Assembly: GCA_024403485.1 (NCBI GenBank) | Contig: JAKSRT010000018.1 | Location: forward strand, 1 to 32,219 | DNA from: Lachnospiraceae bacterium | GTDB taxonomy: Bacteria > Bacillota > Clostridia > Lachnospirales > Lachnospiraceae | Length of the DNA: 32,219 nt | Reading direction: 5' to 3' | Made by a program: the position numbers and the translations under genes | Part shown: positions 7,620-16,680 of the stretch, piece by piece | Numbering within the stretch: the first letter of the stretch is position 1 | How the letters are laid out: every line of letters begins with the position of its first letter | Notes under the pieces: model-generated | Seen by the model: only the letters and a program-made list of their open reading frames with translations | What the model was told of the DNA's origin: nothing | Database searches by the model: none

Positions 7620-8158
7620 TGGCTTCACCTATTTTAGGACCTATTTCCAATTTGGTTAATAACGATTATCAGTATCAGCCTCCCACTTCGGCTCAGAGTG
7701 CGCAGATAACCATTCCCGCCCTCGAAGCAGAGAAAAGACCTCAGGCGGTTCAGGATACTGATGAGTCAGCAAAAAAGAATCCTACCGGACGTCGTTCCGA
7801 TCCCGCAAACTGCGAAACCTGCAAAAGACGTAAATACCAGGACGGTTCGGATGAAAATGTATCATTCAAATCTCCTGCCCATGTAGGACCGAATGCAGCA
7901 GGTGCTGCCGTACGTGCTCACGAGCAGGAACATGTTAACAACGCATATACAAAGGCGTCTCAAAAGAACGGAAAAGTATTAAGTGCTGTAGTTTCCATAC
8001 ACACCGCCGTTTGTCCGGAATGCGGACGCACCTACGTAGCCGGCGGAACAACAAACACAAAAATCAAGTACTACAATGATGATAATGCTTACGGCAAAAG
8101 CAAAAACTTCGAAAATGCTCAGAACTTTAACGGTTCAAATGTTGATTTTCGCGGTTAA
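7619..8158 (+). CDS. HExxH putative zinc metallopeptidase-like protein with two CxxC pairs
   Basis: This 179-residue protein carries HEQEH at residues 101-105, which fits the HExxH zinc-peptidase motif. Two CxxC pairs, C65/C68 (CETC) and C132/C135 (CPEC), could hold a second, structural zinc. The run SFKSPAHVGPNAAGAAVRAHE before the motif and AGGTTNTKIKYYND after it look conserved and loosely recall SprA-related putative metallopeptidases. The first 60 residues are low in order and Pro/Ser/Gln-rich, with no signal peptide. It is translated by TAATG coupling after the membrane protein, with GGGAAAGGAG upstream. Protease activity is inferred only; a zinc-binding structural role is possible. Confidence 0.78.
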   Translation: MASPILGPISNLVNNDYQYQPPTSAQSAQITIPALEAEKRPQAVQDTDESAKKNPTGRRSDPANCETCKRRKYQDGSDENVSFKSPAHVGPNAAGAAVRAHEQEHVNNAYTKASQKNGKVLSAVVSIHTAVCPECGRTYVAGGTTNTKIKYYNDDNAYGKSKNFENAQNFNGSNVDFRG

Positions 8159-8225
8159 TCCCCGTTACATTCAGCTTTACAGGACACCCATCTTTTTACC
8201 AAGCAGCAGGAAAGAAATTTAATAA

Positions 8226-9035
8226 ATGAACGAAAACAATAATTCAAAGACTATTCGGCAGTTGGCGGCTCTTAGCAGAGCCCAGCTTATAGGCAAGTAC
8301 GGTCTTGCCATCTTTGTGACACTGCTCATAACAACAATAGAATTGGGATTGACCCTCTTAACCGAAGCAAATGTTATTACATCTACACCCTCGGGATATC
8401 TTACGGGTGTGGTTATTTCCATCATCGTGGATTTGCTTCTTGGCATCCTCGTTTTTGGCCAGGCTAATTTTTATCTAAAAATTGCAAGAGGCAGCAAGGA
8501 ATTCAGTTTTGCCGATATATTTCGCGGACTTAAAGGACTTACCGACAAAACAATTTTAGTCCAGTCCGTTTTTACCGGCTTTTCGGTTTTGGCGCTTATT
8601 CCTTCTGTGCTGATTCATTTCGGCATTATTTATACCCCGGCCGAATATTATTACTACTTATTGATTGGAGTTGATTTCCTTCAGATAGTACTCATCGGTC
8701 TGGCAAAGCTTTTCTTTGGCTTAAGCGTATACCTTCTTGCCGATAATCCGGAGTGGTCGGTTTCACAGATTTTCAAAGAATCGCTGTATCGAATGAAAAA
8801 TAAAAAAGGTAAGTTATTATTAACCTACCTTTCAACCTTACCGTTATTAATTTTAAGTATTATTCCCTGTGGAATCGGTGTTTTATGGTTCACTCCGTAT
8901 TTCAACAATCTGATGGCTAACTTTTATCTGGATACCATCGGAGAAGAGCCCTGGGCTCCCAAGCCATACGGAATGCCTCCGGCTCCTACTGAACCTCCGA
9001 AGGACGATTCACCCACTTTAGATATTCGTTTATAA
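8226..9035 (+). CDS. DUF975 family multi-pass membrane protein
   Basis: A 269-residue integral membrane protein. The N-terminal IRQLAALSRAQLIGKYGLAI is the cytoplasmic helix before the first span that marks DUF975, followed by about five or six hydrophobic segments. The later SQIFKESLYRMKNKKGKL and IIPCGIGVLWFTPYFNNLMANFY also match that family from memory. The tail is Pro-rich (GMPPAPTEPPKDDSP). AGGAAAG lies upstream of the start. It is 67 bases after the HExxH gene with no terminator between, so the three probably form one transcript. Its last 50 bases overlap the end of prfB on the other strand. Function of the family is not established. Confidence 0.85.
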   Translation: MNENNNSKTIRQLAALSRAQLIGKYGLAIFVTLLITTIELGLTLLTEANVITSTPSGYLTGVVISIIVDLLLGILVFGQANFYLKIARGSKEFSFADIFRGLKGLTDKTILVQSVFTGFSVLALIPSVLIHFGIIYTPAEYYYYLLIGVDFLQIVLIGLAKLFFGLSVYLLADNPEWSVSQIFKESLYRMKNKKGKLLLTYLSTLPLLILSIIPCGIGVLWFTPYFNNLMANFYLDTIGEEPWAPKPYGMPPAPTEPPKDDSPTLDIRL

Positions 9036-10104
9036 ACAAATCAATATCTCCGTCAAGCACAGCGCCTGCATTGGCATTTTCTGCAGCGGTTCTTGTATCC
9101 TTTACCATCGTATATGGTTGAAGGAAATAAGAACGAATCTGAGATCCCCAGGCAATTTCCTTGATTTCACCGCGAATGTCGGATAGTTTTTCGGCATTCG
9201 CTTCTTTTTTGAGCAGATACAATTTAGCTTTCAACATCTGCATTGCCTTGTCCTTGTTCTGATACTGGCTTCGTTCATTCTGACACTGTACAACAATACC
9301 CGTAGGCAAATGAGTAATTCTTATTGCAGAAGAAGTCTTATTAACCTTCTGACCACCGGCACCGCTTGAACGGAACACATCTATTCTCATATCTTCATCA
9401 GGAATATCAATATCAAGATCCTCTTCTATATCAGGCATAACATCCATTGATACAAATGAAGTCTGACGCTTTCCCTGTGCATTAAAGGGCGAAATACGAA
9501 CAAGTCTGTGCACACCCTTTTCCGATTTCATATAGCCGTAAGCATTCATTCCGTTTATCTGGAAAGTAACGGATTTAATACCGGCTTCGTCACCTTCAAG
9601 AAAATCCAGCTCTTCCACTGAAAATCCCTTTCTGTCTGCCCACTTACAGTACATGCGATAAAGCATTTGACACCAGTCACAGGATTCTGTTCCACCGGCA
9701 CCTGCGTTAAGTCTCATAATGGCATTGCATTTGTCATATTCACCCGTAAGAAGATTTGAAATTCTTAATTCTTCAAATTTTTCAATAAAAGAATCCATTT
9801 CGGCCTTAACTTCGTCGGGATAGTCGGGATCGGTTTCTTCCTCACCCATTTCAATCAGGGTAAGAATATCCTCGAACTGCTGCTTTAAGCCAAAATAGGT
9901 ATCCTTTAAGCCCTTTAAATCCTTAAGCTCCTTCATAAGCTTGTTGGATTTCTCCGGATTATCCCAAAAATTAGGGGCCTCCATCTCCATCTCAAGCTCT
10001 TCGATTCTTTTTTCTTTTGCAACGATGTTAAGGGATTCGTGCATCTCACCAAGAGGTGCTTCATATCCCATTATTTCGTTTTTCATATTATCTAAAATAA
10101 GCAT
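8986..10104 (-). CDS. prfB: Peptide chain release factor 2
   Basis: RF2 recognises UGA and UAA stop codons and triggers peptide release. The 372-residue protein has the SPF recognition tripeptide at 205-207 and the catalytic GGQ at 250-252. The reading frame is continuous: at the place where many bacteria have the CTT TGA C frameshift site, this gene reads CTT AAC ATC (ESLNIVAKEKR), so there is no programmed frameshift. The ATG at 10104 has AAAGGA upstream, partly inside a possible hairpin. It follows secA by 86 bases, with a hairpin between them. The last 50 bases overlap the DUF975 gene on the other strand. Confidence 0.97.
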   Translation of the reverse strand: MLILDNMKNEIMGYEAPLGEMHESLNIVAKEKRIEELEMEMEAPNFWDNPEKSNKLMKELKDLKGLKDTYFGLKQQFEDILTLIEMGEEETDPDYPDEVKAEMDSFIEKFEELRISNLLTGEYDKCNAIMRLNAGAGGTESCDWCQMLYRMYCKWADRKGFSVEELDFLEGDEAGIKSVTFQINGMNAYGYMKSEKGVHRLVRISPFNAQGKRQTSFVSMDVMPDIEEDLDIDIPDEDMRIDVFRSSGAGGQKVNKTSSAIRITHLPTGIVVQCQNERSQYQNKDKAMQMLKAKLYLLKKEANAEKLSDIRGEIKEIAWGSQIRSYFLQPYTMVKDTRTAAENANAGAVLDGDIDLFINEYLKWVNRPSEVQ

Positions 10105-10108
10105 ATAC

Positions 10109-10136
10109 TATCCTTTCGGGTAAAAATACCCGGATA
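10109..10136 (-). promoter_or_regulatory. Hairpin over the prfB ribosome binding site
   Basis: CGGGTA and TACCCG (minus strand) form a six-pair stem with a TTTT loop just before AAAGGA. An outer TATC/GATA pairing would tie up part of the Shine-Dalgarno. It could lower or control prfB translation. The structure is read by eye; the regulatory role is inferred. Confidence 0.45.
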
Positions 10137-10156
10137 AAAAGTTTATATTGTGAAAA

Positions 10157-10185
10157 TAAGACGGGTCAAAAAACGGCCCGTCTTA
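10157..10185 (-). terminator. Hairpin after secA, possible partial terminator
   Basis: A nine-pair stem TAAGACGGG/CCCGTCTTA lies immediately after the secA stop, with an 11-base loop and only a short TTTTC on the minus-strand side. The weak T run suggests partial termination or 3'-end protection, letting some transcripts continue into prfB. Confidence 0.6.
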
Positions 10186-10190
10186 AATAA

Positions 10191-12758
10191 TTAATTGTTT
10201 CTGCCACAGCAAAGTTTATACTTCTTACCCGAGCCGCAGGGACAGGGGTCATTAGGGAAAATCTTCTTTTCCATACGCTTTGTAGGTCCCTTTGCAAGGG
10301 TATCGTCCTTGTTTGTTCCGGTAACCTTGGCTGCCTGCTCACGTTCGATGGAATTACCGACTTTAACCCTTGTAATCATGGTAACAGTCTGCTCTTTAAT
10401 ACTGTCGGTCATATCTTCAAACATATCATAAGCAGCTGCCTTATACTCCTGAACAGGATCCTTCTGCGCGTAAGCTACAAGACCTATACCGTCACGAAGC
10501 TGCATCATATCATCAATATGATTCATCCATTTGGTATCAATGGATTTAAGAAGAATAATACGCTCGATTTCTCGCATTATTTCAGGCTGAGGAAACTCGG
10601 TTTCCTTGGCTTCATAAAGTTTAACCGCTTCTTCCTTTATCTGCTGTAAAAACTCATTCTTTCTTGTTGCCTTTACTCTATCCGCGGAAAAAGGTTCAAA
10701 GGGTATAATCGAAAGAAGAAGCTGGTTTAGCTCCGCATAATTCCATTCATCGGGCTTCTGATCCTCTCCGATTACCTGATCCACAGCACGCTCACAGATG
10801 TCAGTTATCATCTTATAGATAACATCTCTCATGCTTTCGCCTTCAAGAACGCGCTTACGTTCAGCATAAATAATCTCACGCTGTTCGTTCATAACTTCAT
10901 CATATTCAAGAAGTCGTTTTCTCGTATCAAAGTTACGGGATTCTATCTTTTTCTGTGCCTTTTCTATAGCCTTGGAAATCATTGAATGCTGAATTTCCTG
11001 ACCACGTTCAAGGCCGAGGTTCTGGAACATAACCTTTGTCTTCTCAGAACCGAACAATCTCATTAAGTCATCTTCAAGGGAAATATAAAATTTTGAAGCA
11101 CCTGGATCGCCCTGACGTCCGGAACGACCGCGAAGCTGGTTATCTATACGACGGGATTCATGTCTTTCGGTACCGATTACCTTAAGTCCGCCTGCTGCCT
11201 TTGCCTCGTCATCAAGCTTAATATCGGTACCACGACCTGCCATATTGGTAGCAATTGTAACAGCACCATGCTGACCGGCCTGCGCAACGATTTCCGCTTC
11301 CATCTCATGGAATTTAGCATTCAAGACTGTATGCTGGATTCCTTTTTTCTTAAGAATACGACTGAGTTCTTCAGATGCATCTATTGTAATTGTGCCAACA
11401 AGGATAGGCTGGCCTGTTGCATGAGTTTCACAAATGTCGCGAACTATTGCTTCAAGCTTTTCTTCCCTTGTTATGTAAACTGCATCATCCATATCAATAC
11501 GGGCTATCGGACGGTTGGTCGGAACCTCTACAACGTCCATGCCGTAAATATCTCTGAATTCCTGTTCTTCCGTAAGAGCAGTACCGGTCATACCGGCCTT
11601 TTTGCTGTATTTATTAAAGAAATTCTGGAAAGTAATCGTAGCAAGAGTTTTGCTTTCTCTCTTGATTTTAACACCTTCCTTGGCTTCAATTGCCTGATGA
11701 AGACCGTCCGAATAACGGCGTCCGTTCATTATACGACCGGTAAACTCATCTATAATAACAATTTCACCGTCTTTTACTATATAATCCTTATCCTTGAACA
11801 TAAGATTATTAGCCTTAAGAGCTGTAATTACCGCGTGCTGAATATCCACATTCTGGGGATCTGCAAGGTTCTCCAAATGGAAGAACATTTCAGCCTCTTT
11901 TACACCTCTTTCCGTAAGGGTAACTATCTTATCTTTTTCGTTAACGATAAAGTCTCCGGTTTCCTCGCGAACAACTCCCATAAGAAGATCCATTTTACTG
12001 ATATCTTCAAGGTCAGCTCCTCTGTGAAGCTGTTTAGCCAGCATATCTGCCATAGAATAAACACTGGTAGATTTTGTACCCTGACCCGAAATAATAAGGG
12101 GGGTTCTGGCTTCATCAATAAGAATGGAGTCCACTTCGTCGATGATGGCATAGTTTAAGTCTCTCAAAACAAGGTCCTTATCATATATGGCCATATTGTC
12201 ACGAAGATAATCAAAACCTAATTCGTTGTTTGTTACATAGGTAATATCACACTTATATGCTTCTATTTTTTCTGCTGTTGTCTGCCCGTTCAGGGAAACA
12301 CCTACAGTAAGTCCTAAGAATCGATGTACCTCTCCCATCCATTCGGCGTCACGCTTTGCCAGGTATTCGTTAACTGTTACAACATGAACACCCTTTCCTT
12401 CAAGCGCATTTAAATATACGGGAAGAATATCGGTCTGGGTTTTACCTTCACCGGTTTTCATTTCCGCAATACGGCACTGATGAAGAACAATACCACCGAT
12501 TATCTGTACTCGATAGTGCTCGGTACCGATTACACGACGGGTAGCCTCTCTTGCAACCGCAAACGCTTCAACAAGCAGGTCATCAAGTGTTGCTCCGTCA
12601 GCCAGGCGCTTCTTAAATTCAGCAGTTTTAGCTTTAAGAGCCTCGTCAGACAATTCCATCATCTGAGGCCTGAGTGCTTCAATTGCCTCCACCTTGGGCA
12701 TGATTCTTTTTATCTCACGCTGTGAGTGGGTTCCAAATACTTTATCAATAACTTTCAT
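10191..12758 (-). CDS. secA: Preprotein translocase ATPase SecA
   Basis: SecA is the cytoplasmic ATPase that pushes secretory proteins through SecYEG. The 855-residue protein has Walker A GEGKT at 103-107, the [13 protein letters not shown] helicase motif at 207-219, [11 protein letters not shown] and [13 protein letters not shown] in the second nucleotide fold, and a C-terminal zinc motif with Cys839, Cys841, Cys850 and Cys851. The length is normal. It starts only 19 bases after buk, whose stop overlaps the region of the AAAGG site. I see no promoter of its own in that gap, so it is probably read from the ptb promoter, at least in part. Confidence 0.98.
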   Translation of the reverse strand: MKVIDKVFGTHSQREIKRIMPKVEAIEALRPQMMELSDEALKAKTAEFKKRLADGATLDDLLVEAFAVAREATRRVIGTEHYRVQIIGGIVLHQCRIAEMKTGEGKTQTDILPVYLNALEGKGVHVVTVNEYLAKRDAEWMGEVHRFLGLTVGVSLNGQTTAEKIEAYKCDITYVTNNELGFDYLRDNMAIYDKDLVLRDLNYAIIDEVDSILIDEARTPLIISGQGTKSTSVYSMADMLAKQLHRGADLEDISKMDLLMGVVREETGDFIVNEKDKIVTLTERGVKEAEMFFHLENLADPQNVDIQHAVITALKANNLMFKDKDYIVKDGEIVIIDEFTGRIMNGRRYSDGLHQAIEAKEGVKIKRESKTLATITFQNFFNKYSKKAGMTGTALTEEQEFRDIYGMDVVEVPTNRPIARIDMDDAVYITREEKLEAIVRDICETHATGQPILVGTITIDASEELSRILKKKGIQHTVLNAKFHEMEAEIVAQAGQHGAVTIATNMAGRGTDIKLDDEAKAAGGLKVIGTERHESRRIDNQLRGRSGRQGDPGASKFYISLEDDLMRLFGSEKTKVMFQNLGLERGQEIQHSMISKAIEKAQKKIESRNFDTRKRLLEYDEVMNEQREIIYAERKRVLEGESMRDVIYKMITDICERAVDQVIGEDQKPDEWNYAELNQLLLSIIPFEPFSADRVKATRKNEFLQQIKEEAVKLYEAKETEFPQPEIMREIERIILLKSIDTKWMNHIDDMMQLRDGIGLVAYAQKDPVQEYKAAAYDMFEDMTDSIKEQTVTMITRVKVGNSIEREQAAKVTGTNKDDTLAKGPTKRMEKKIFPNDPCPCGSGKKYKLCCGRNN

Positions 12759-12777
12759 TTAAAAAATTATTACCTTT

Positions 12778-13845
12778 CTAGTATTCCATAGCCTTTTCTT
12801 CGCCGGTTTCAACTCTTAAGCCACCCTGGCAGAGTGCGAGAAGTTCATCTTCACCGGGATATACTGTGAAGGGAGCAATCCAGCCTGCTCTTTCCTTGAT
12901 TGCATCACAGGTGATTTTTCCGTATGCAATACCGCCGGTAAGAATAATCTGGTCTACCTTGCCTTCAAGAACGGTTGCCATAGCACCGATATCTTTTGCT
13001 ACCTGGTAATGGAAAGCATGGAATACCTTTGTAGCGAACTCATCGCCTTCAAGATATTTAGCTTCTACGATTCTGGCATCGTTGGTGTTAAGATAAGCGT
13101 TAAATCCGCCACCGCCTACGAGCTTTTTGTATAATTCTTTTTCAGTGTACTTTCCAGAGAAGCAAAGCTTTAATAAATCTCCGGGAGGTACTGCACCTGC
13201 ACGTTCGGGTGAGAAAGCACCTTCACCGTCAAGAGCATTGTAAACGTCTACAACCTTACCGTTCTTATGTGCGCCTACCGAAACACCACCGCCCATGTGC
13301 ACAACAATAAGATTAAGGTCTTCGTACTTTTTGCCTACTTCCTTGGCATATCTCTTTGCTACAGCCTTCTGGTTAAGTGCATGGAATACGCTACGTCTGG
13401 GAAGTTCAGGTACACCTGAAAGTCTTGCAATTTCCTGAAGTTCATCAACTACTACAGGGTCAACAATATAGGAATGAATTCCGAGTGAATCACCGATTTC
13501 TTTTGCAAGGATACCGCCAAGGTTTGAAGCATGCTGTCCCTGCTTACCGATAATAAGGTCATTGAGAAGAGCATTGGTAACCTCATATGTACCACCGGGA
13601 ATAGGCTTTAACATACCGCCACGGCCTACAACAAAGTTAAGCTTCTTTAAATCAAAATCCTTTTCCTTAAGGATATTTAAAATAACGTCTTTTCTGAAAT
13701 CCTTCTGTTCAAAAATTGAACCGTACTGAGCGATTTCTTCGGTAGTATGACGAAGGGTTTCTTCAAATAAAAGGGTTTCATCTTCAAATACACCAATCTT
13801 GGTGGAAGTGGAACCTGGATTGATAATCAAACTTGTGTATGACAT
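12778..13845 (-). CDS. buk: Butyrate kinase
   Basis: Butyrate kinase converts butyryl phosphate and ADP to butyrate and ATP, the energy-yielding last step of the route. The 355-residue ASKHA-fold protein has [13 protein letters not shown] at the N-terminus, [14 protein letters not shown], the [11 protein letters not shown] phosphate loop, [12 protein letters not shown], and ILTGGIAYG near the end. These separate it from acetate kinase, which is longer. CCGGAGGAAA precedes the ATG. It follows ptb by 72 bases and precedes secA by 19. Branched-chain acids could also be substrates, as in the known family. Confidence 0.96.
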   Translation of the reverse strand: MSYTSLIINPGSTSTKIGVFEDETLLFEETLRHTTEEIAQYGSIFEQKDFRKDVILNILKEKDFDLKKLNFVVGRGGMLKPIPGGTYEVTNALLNDLIIGKQGQHASNLGGILAKEIGDSLGIHSYIVDPVVVDELQEIARLSGVPELPRRSVFHALNQKAVAKRYAKEVGKKYEDLNLIVVHMGGGVSVGAHKNGKVVDVYNALDGEGAFSPERAGAVPPGDLLKLCFSGKYTEKELYKKLVGGGGFNAYLNTNDARIVEAKYLEGDEFATKVFHAFHYQVAKDIGAMATVLEGKVDQIILTGGIAYGKITCDAIKERAGWIAPFTVYPGEDELLALCQGGLRVETGEEKAMEY

Positions 13846-13917
13846 TTTATTTCCTCCGGATTTCGGCCAACAGGCCTTTATTTTCGTAAACGAATGTCTC
13901 TATATTTTATGCTTGGC

Positions 13918-14832
13918 TTATTTAGCCTGTTCTGTTGCTACAACTGCAGCCAGTGCAATTGAGTTAACCTTAGCTTCACAGGAGTCTGAACGTGAAGTAA
14001 GAATAACGGGGGCCTTTGTTCCTGTAAGAATATTTCCGTTCTTAACATCTACCATGTGAACAATTGCCTTATATACAAGGTTTCCTGCGTGAATATCAGG
14101 GAATACAAGGATGTCTGCATCACCTGCAACCTTACGGTCAAGAGCTCCCTTTTCTTCTGCTGCTTCCTTGTAAAGAGCGATATCAAGAGAAAGAGGTCCG
14201 TCAACGATACAATCCGTAATAGTTCCTTCTTCGTTCATCTTAGTGAGTTCTGCAGCTTCAACAGTTACAGGCATCTTGGGATTAACTACTTCAACAGCTG
14301 CAAGAGGAGCAACCTTAGGTGTGCTTACGCCACATGCCTTTGCTACTTCTACAGTATAGTTAATCATGTTAACCTTATCTTCAAGAGTAGGATAAGGAAT
14401 AAATGCTACGTCTGTCATAAAAATAAGACGGTCAATACCGGGGATTTCAAATACACAAACATGTGAAAGGGGTTTGCCTGTTCTGAGTCCTACTTCTTTG
14501 TCAAGAACACTCTTTAAGAATGTTTTTGTATCAAGAAGTCCCTTCATGTACATATCAGCTTTTCCGTCATGTACCAAAGAAACTGCCTTTAATGATGCTG
14601 CAACGGCATCAGGCTCGTTAATAATTTCAAACTGGGATAAATCCATTGAAAGTTCTGCTGCAATAGCACGAATCTTCTCTTCATCTCCTACCAGAATAGC
14701 ATCTGCGATTTTTCTTTCCTTGGCAGCTTTTACTGCTTCAAGAACCGCTTTGTCCTGAGCTACAGCAACGGAAAGAGTCTTCATTTCGCACTGAGATACT
14801 TTGGATAATAAGTCTGTAAAGTTTTTACTCAT
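13918..14832 (-). CDS. ptb: Phosphate butyryltransferase
   Basis: Ptb exchanges CoA of butyryl-CoA for phosphate, giving butyryl phosphate for Buk. The 304-residue protein has the acyl-phosphotransferase fold: AKERKIADAILVGDEEKI, MYMKGLLDTKTFLKSVLDKEVGLRTG, the SHVCVFEIPG segment, and the C-terminal GDADILVFPDIHAGNLVYK with LTGTKAPVILTSRSDS. The length (about 300) fits Ptb rather than Pta. TAGGAGGAG lies upstream and a promoter is at 14898-14926. Pairing with buk makes the butyrate function secure. Confidence 0.96.
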   Translation of the reverse strand: MSKNFTDLLSKVSQCEMKTLSVAVAQDKAVLEAVKAAKERKIADAILVGDEEKIRAIAAELSMDLSQFEIINEPDAVAASLKAVSLVHDGKADMYMKGLLDTKTFLKSVLDKEVGLRTGKPLSHVCVFEIPGIDRLIFMTDVAFIPYPTLEDKVNMINYTVEVAKACGVSTPKVAPLAAVEVVNPKMPVTVEAAELTKMNEEGTITDCIVDGPLSLDIALYKEAAEEKGALDRKVAGDADILVFPDIHAGNLVYKAIVHMVDVKNGNILTGTKAPVILTSRSDSCEAKVNSIALAAVVATEQAK

Positions 14833-14897
14833 CTTTATATAATCTCCTCCTAAATGGACATATTTTAAACCTTGCCCACTAAAATTCCATCTTCAAA

Positions 14898-14926
14898 ATA
14901 ATACCACCAAACAGGGGTTGTGTCTA
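14898..14926 (-). promoter_or_regulatory. Promoter of ptb-buk(-secA-prfB)
   Basis: TAGACA at 14926-14921, 17 bases, TATTAT at 14903-14898: both hexamers are one base off consensus. The start would be near 14891, about 60 bases before the ptb ATG. Confidence 0.78.
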
Positions 14927-14972
14927 TAAAAAGTCTGTTAACAAAAAATGAATAAAACGGCTTAACAAAAAG

Positions 14973-15007
14973 AAAAAACCACCTCGCGGGATACCCACGA
15001 GGCGGTG
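14973..15007 (-). terminator. Terminator of the chemoreceptor gene
   Basis: On the minus strand CACCGCCTCG and CGAGGTGG form a long GC-rich stem around a TGGGTATCCCG loop, followed by a run of T (TTTTTTC). It ends the chemoreceptor transcript and separates it from the ptb promoter. Confidence 0.9.
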
Positions 15008-15050
15008 TTATCTTATTACTCTACTTGCTTTTTATTATTCAAATCTTTAA

Positions 15051-16523
15051 CTATTTTATAGCCTTAAGTTTTTCAGCGTTTTCAGACATCTCATTTACGA
15101 TTTCAAGAGTCTCGTTTACAATCACGGCATTCTGCTCGGTAACCTCACCGGTAGTATTTGAATGAGCAGAAACCTCTTCCGTAATAGCAGAAATGGTCTG
15201 AATGCTTTCAACGATTTCCTGGTTTGCGGAAGCCAGCTTTGTTACAACATCATTGAGTTCTCCGGAATTAGTTCTGATATTTCTTATTGATTCAACAATC
15301 TTCTCAAAGCTTCCCGCGGTCACATTGGCTGATTCATTTTGAATTCTGTTACTGTCAACCAAAGAATCAATTGCGCTGACAACTTCTGTCATTTCTCCCG
15401 CAATACCTGCAATAAGATCGCTTATGTTCTTTGTCGCAGACTGGGTCTGACTTGCCAAATTAGAAATTTCGGTCGCAACTACCGCAAAGCCTCTTCCTGC
15501 TTCACCTGCTCTGGCAGCTTCGATAGAAGCATTAAGTGCAAGGAGTGATGTCTGGGACGCAACATTCTGAATTAATTCTACGATAGTCTGCATCTGCTCT
15601 GTTGATGACTTAAGATCTTCAACTTCTTTAACGGCTGCTGCTCCGGCTTCTTCGGAAACCCTGGACTGTTCAATCAGCTTCTCAATATTATCACGGCCTT
15701 CGTGGCACGCATCAACGGTAATTTTAACATTATTACCGATACTGTCGCTGGCCTTTGTAACATTTCCGATCTGAGTCTGAATTTCTTCTGTCTTTACCAG
15801 CTGATTCTGAACCGATTCGGCCGAATCATTGGTTCCGGACTGGATTTCCTGCATGGCATTTACCGTTTCATTGCAGGAAGAAACAATCAGGTTCATTTTA
15901 GTCGATACAATTGAAACTTCATCGATAATGTCACCGGAAATATTCATGATATCGTCGAGCATTTTTTCGGTTTTTTCATTAGTTTCATTAATATTCTTAA
16001 CCTTCTGATCGTTCAGATAAATAATTGTTTTTATAGTTATTGTTGTAAATAAAGCAATAACTATCATAACAAGAATTTCTATTTCGGATGCTGCTATCTC
16101 AACATCCATGGTTTCCGGATGCTTTAAAGTATATAAAACGGCATGAACACAGGAAACCAGCGATGCACCTATTGAAATGGCGACAGAATATTTAAGGTCG
16201 CAAAACATTGTTATTGCAATCATCATGGGAATAGCATAAACAAATACAAGTCTTTCGTTGCTGGTAAAGCAGCTGAATATGTAAAACAGCGAATAACCGA
16301 TTCCCATTATATGCTTTATTTGTGCTGCCTCAGCATTGGATTTGTACACCACCCAACATGCAATCATGGGACCAAGTCCCAACACAATAAGCACCGCAAA
16401 TACAGGAAGCTTTGTTGCGCCTTTGATTGCCTGAATCAAATATGCCACAGACAGCAGAGATGTAATAATTGTGTAAACGGAGCATGCCCGTTTGTTTACA
16501 AGTGCAATATCAGAGTTATTCAT
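15051..16523 (-). CDS. Methyl-accepting chemotaxis protein with six-TM N-terminus
   Basis: The C-terminal half of this 490-residue protein is a chemoreceptor signalling coiled coil. Its hairpin tip, [21 protein letters not shown], lies at about residues 329-349 and contacts CheA/CheW. The N-terminal 170 residues hold about six membrane segments (near 15-35, 39-60, 70-87, 91-109, 113-133, 147-170) with only short loops. There is no periplasmic sensor and no HAMP domain, so the signal is probably sensed within the membrane or from its energy state. It forms its own unit, with a promoter at 16556-16583 and a terminator at 14973-15007, between the two butyrate gene blocks. Ligand unknown. Confidence 0.93.
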   Translation of the reverse strand: MNNSDIALVNKRACSVYTIITSLLSVAYLIQAIKGATKLPVFAVLIVLGLGPMIACWVVYKSNAEAAQIKHIMGIGYSLFYIFSCFTSNERLVFVYAIPMMIAITMFCDLKYSVAISIGASLVSCVHAVLYTLKHPETMDVEIAASEIEILVMIVIALFTTITIKTIIYLNDQKVKNINETNEKTEKMLDDIMNISGDIIDEVSIVSTKMNLIVSSCNETVNAMQEIQSGTNDSAESVQNQLVKTEEIQTQIGNVTKASDSIGNNVKITVDACHEGRDNIEKLIEQSRVSEEAGAAAVKEVEDLKSSTEQMQTIVELIQNVASQTSLLALNASIEAARAGEAGRGFAVVATEISNLASQTQSATKNISDLIAGIAGEMTEVVSAIDSLVDSNRIQNESANVTAGSFEKIVESIRNIRTNSGELNDVVTKLASANQEIVESIQTISAITEEVSAHSNTTGEVTEQNAVIVNETLEIVNEMSENAEKLKAIK

Positions 16524-16555
16524 ACCAAAATGTCCTTTCTATGATTAGTACATTT

Positions 16556-16583
16556 ATTATAACATCTTTGAGAGATTTTGTAA
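16556..16583 (-). promoter_or_regulatory. Chemoreceptor gene promoter
   Basis: TTACAA at 16583-16578, 16 bases, TATAAT at 16561-16556. The -10 is exact and the -35 is moderate. It is sigma-A like; I do not see a flagellar sigma-28 pattern. Confidence 0.68.
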
Positions 16584-16621
16584 CATATTTGATTTGTCAC
16601 TATGGGAAATTTTTTCCTAAA

Positions 16622-16656
16622 GAGTAAAAAAGAGATGGCAGAAATCTGCCATCTCT
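16622..16656 (-). terminator. Terminator of the thl-etfA operon
   Basis: A perfect 12-pair stem AGAGATGGCAGA/TCTGCCATCTCT with a two-base gap at the loop lies just after etfA and is followed on the minus strand by six T. It is a strong intrinsic terminator. Confidence 0.95.
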
Positions 16657-16680
16657 TTCTTGTTTGTTTATAAAATCTAA

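Noticed and set aside
11160..12158. Plus-strand open frame opposite secA (332 codons)
   Set aside because: It lies wholly inside secA, is Cys/Phe/Asn-rich, and shows no motif or start signals.
16631..16656. Long inverted repeat near etfA considered as an operator or mobile-element end
   Set aside because: The T run on the minus strand and its place right after etfA make it an ordinary intrinsic terminator.
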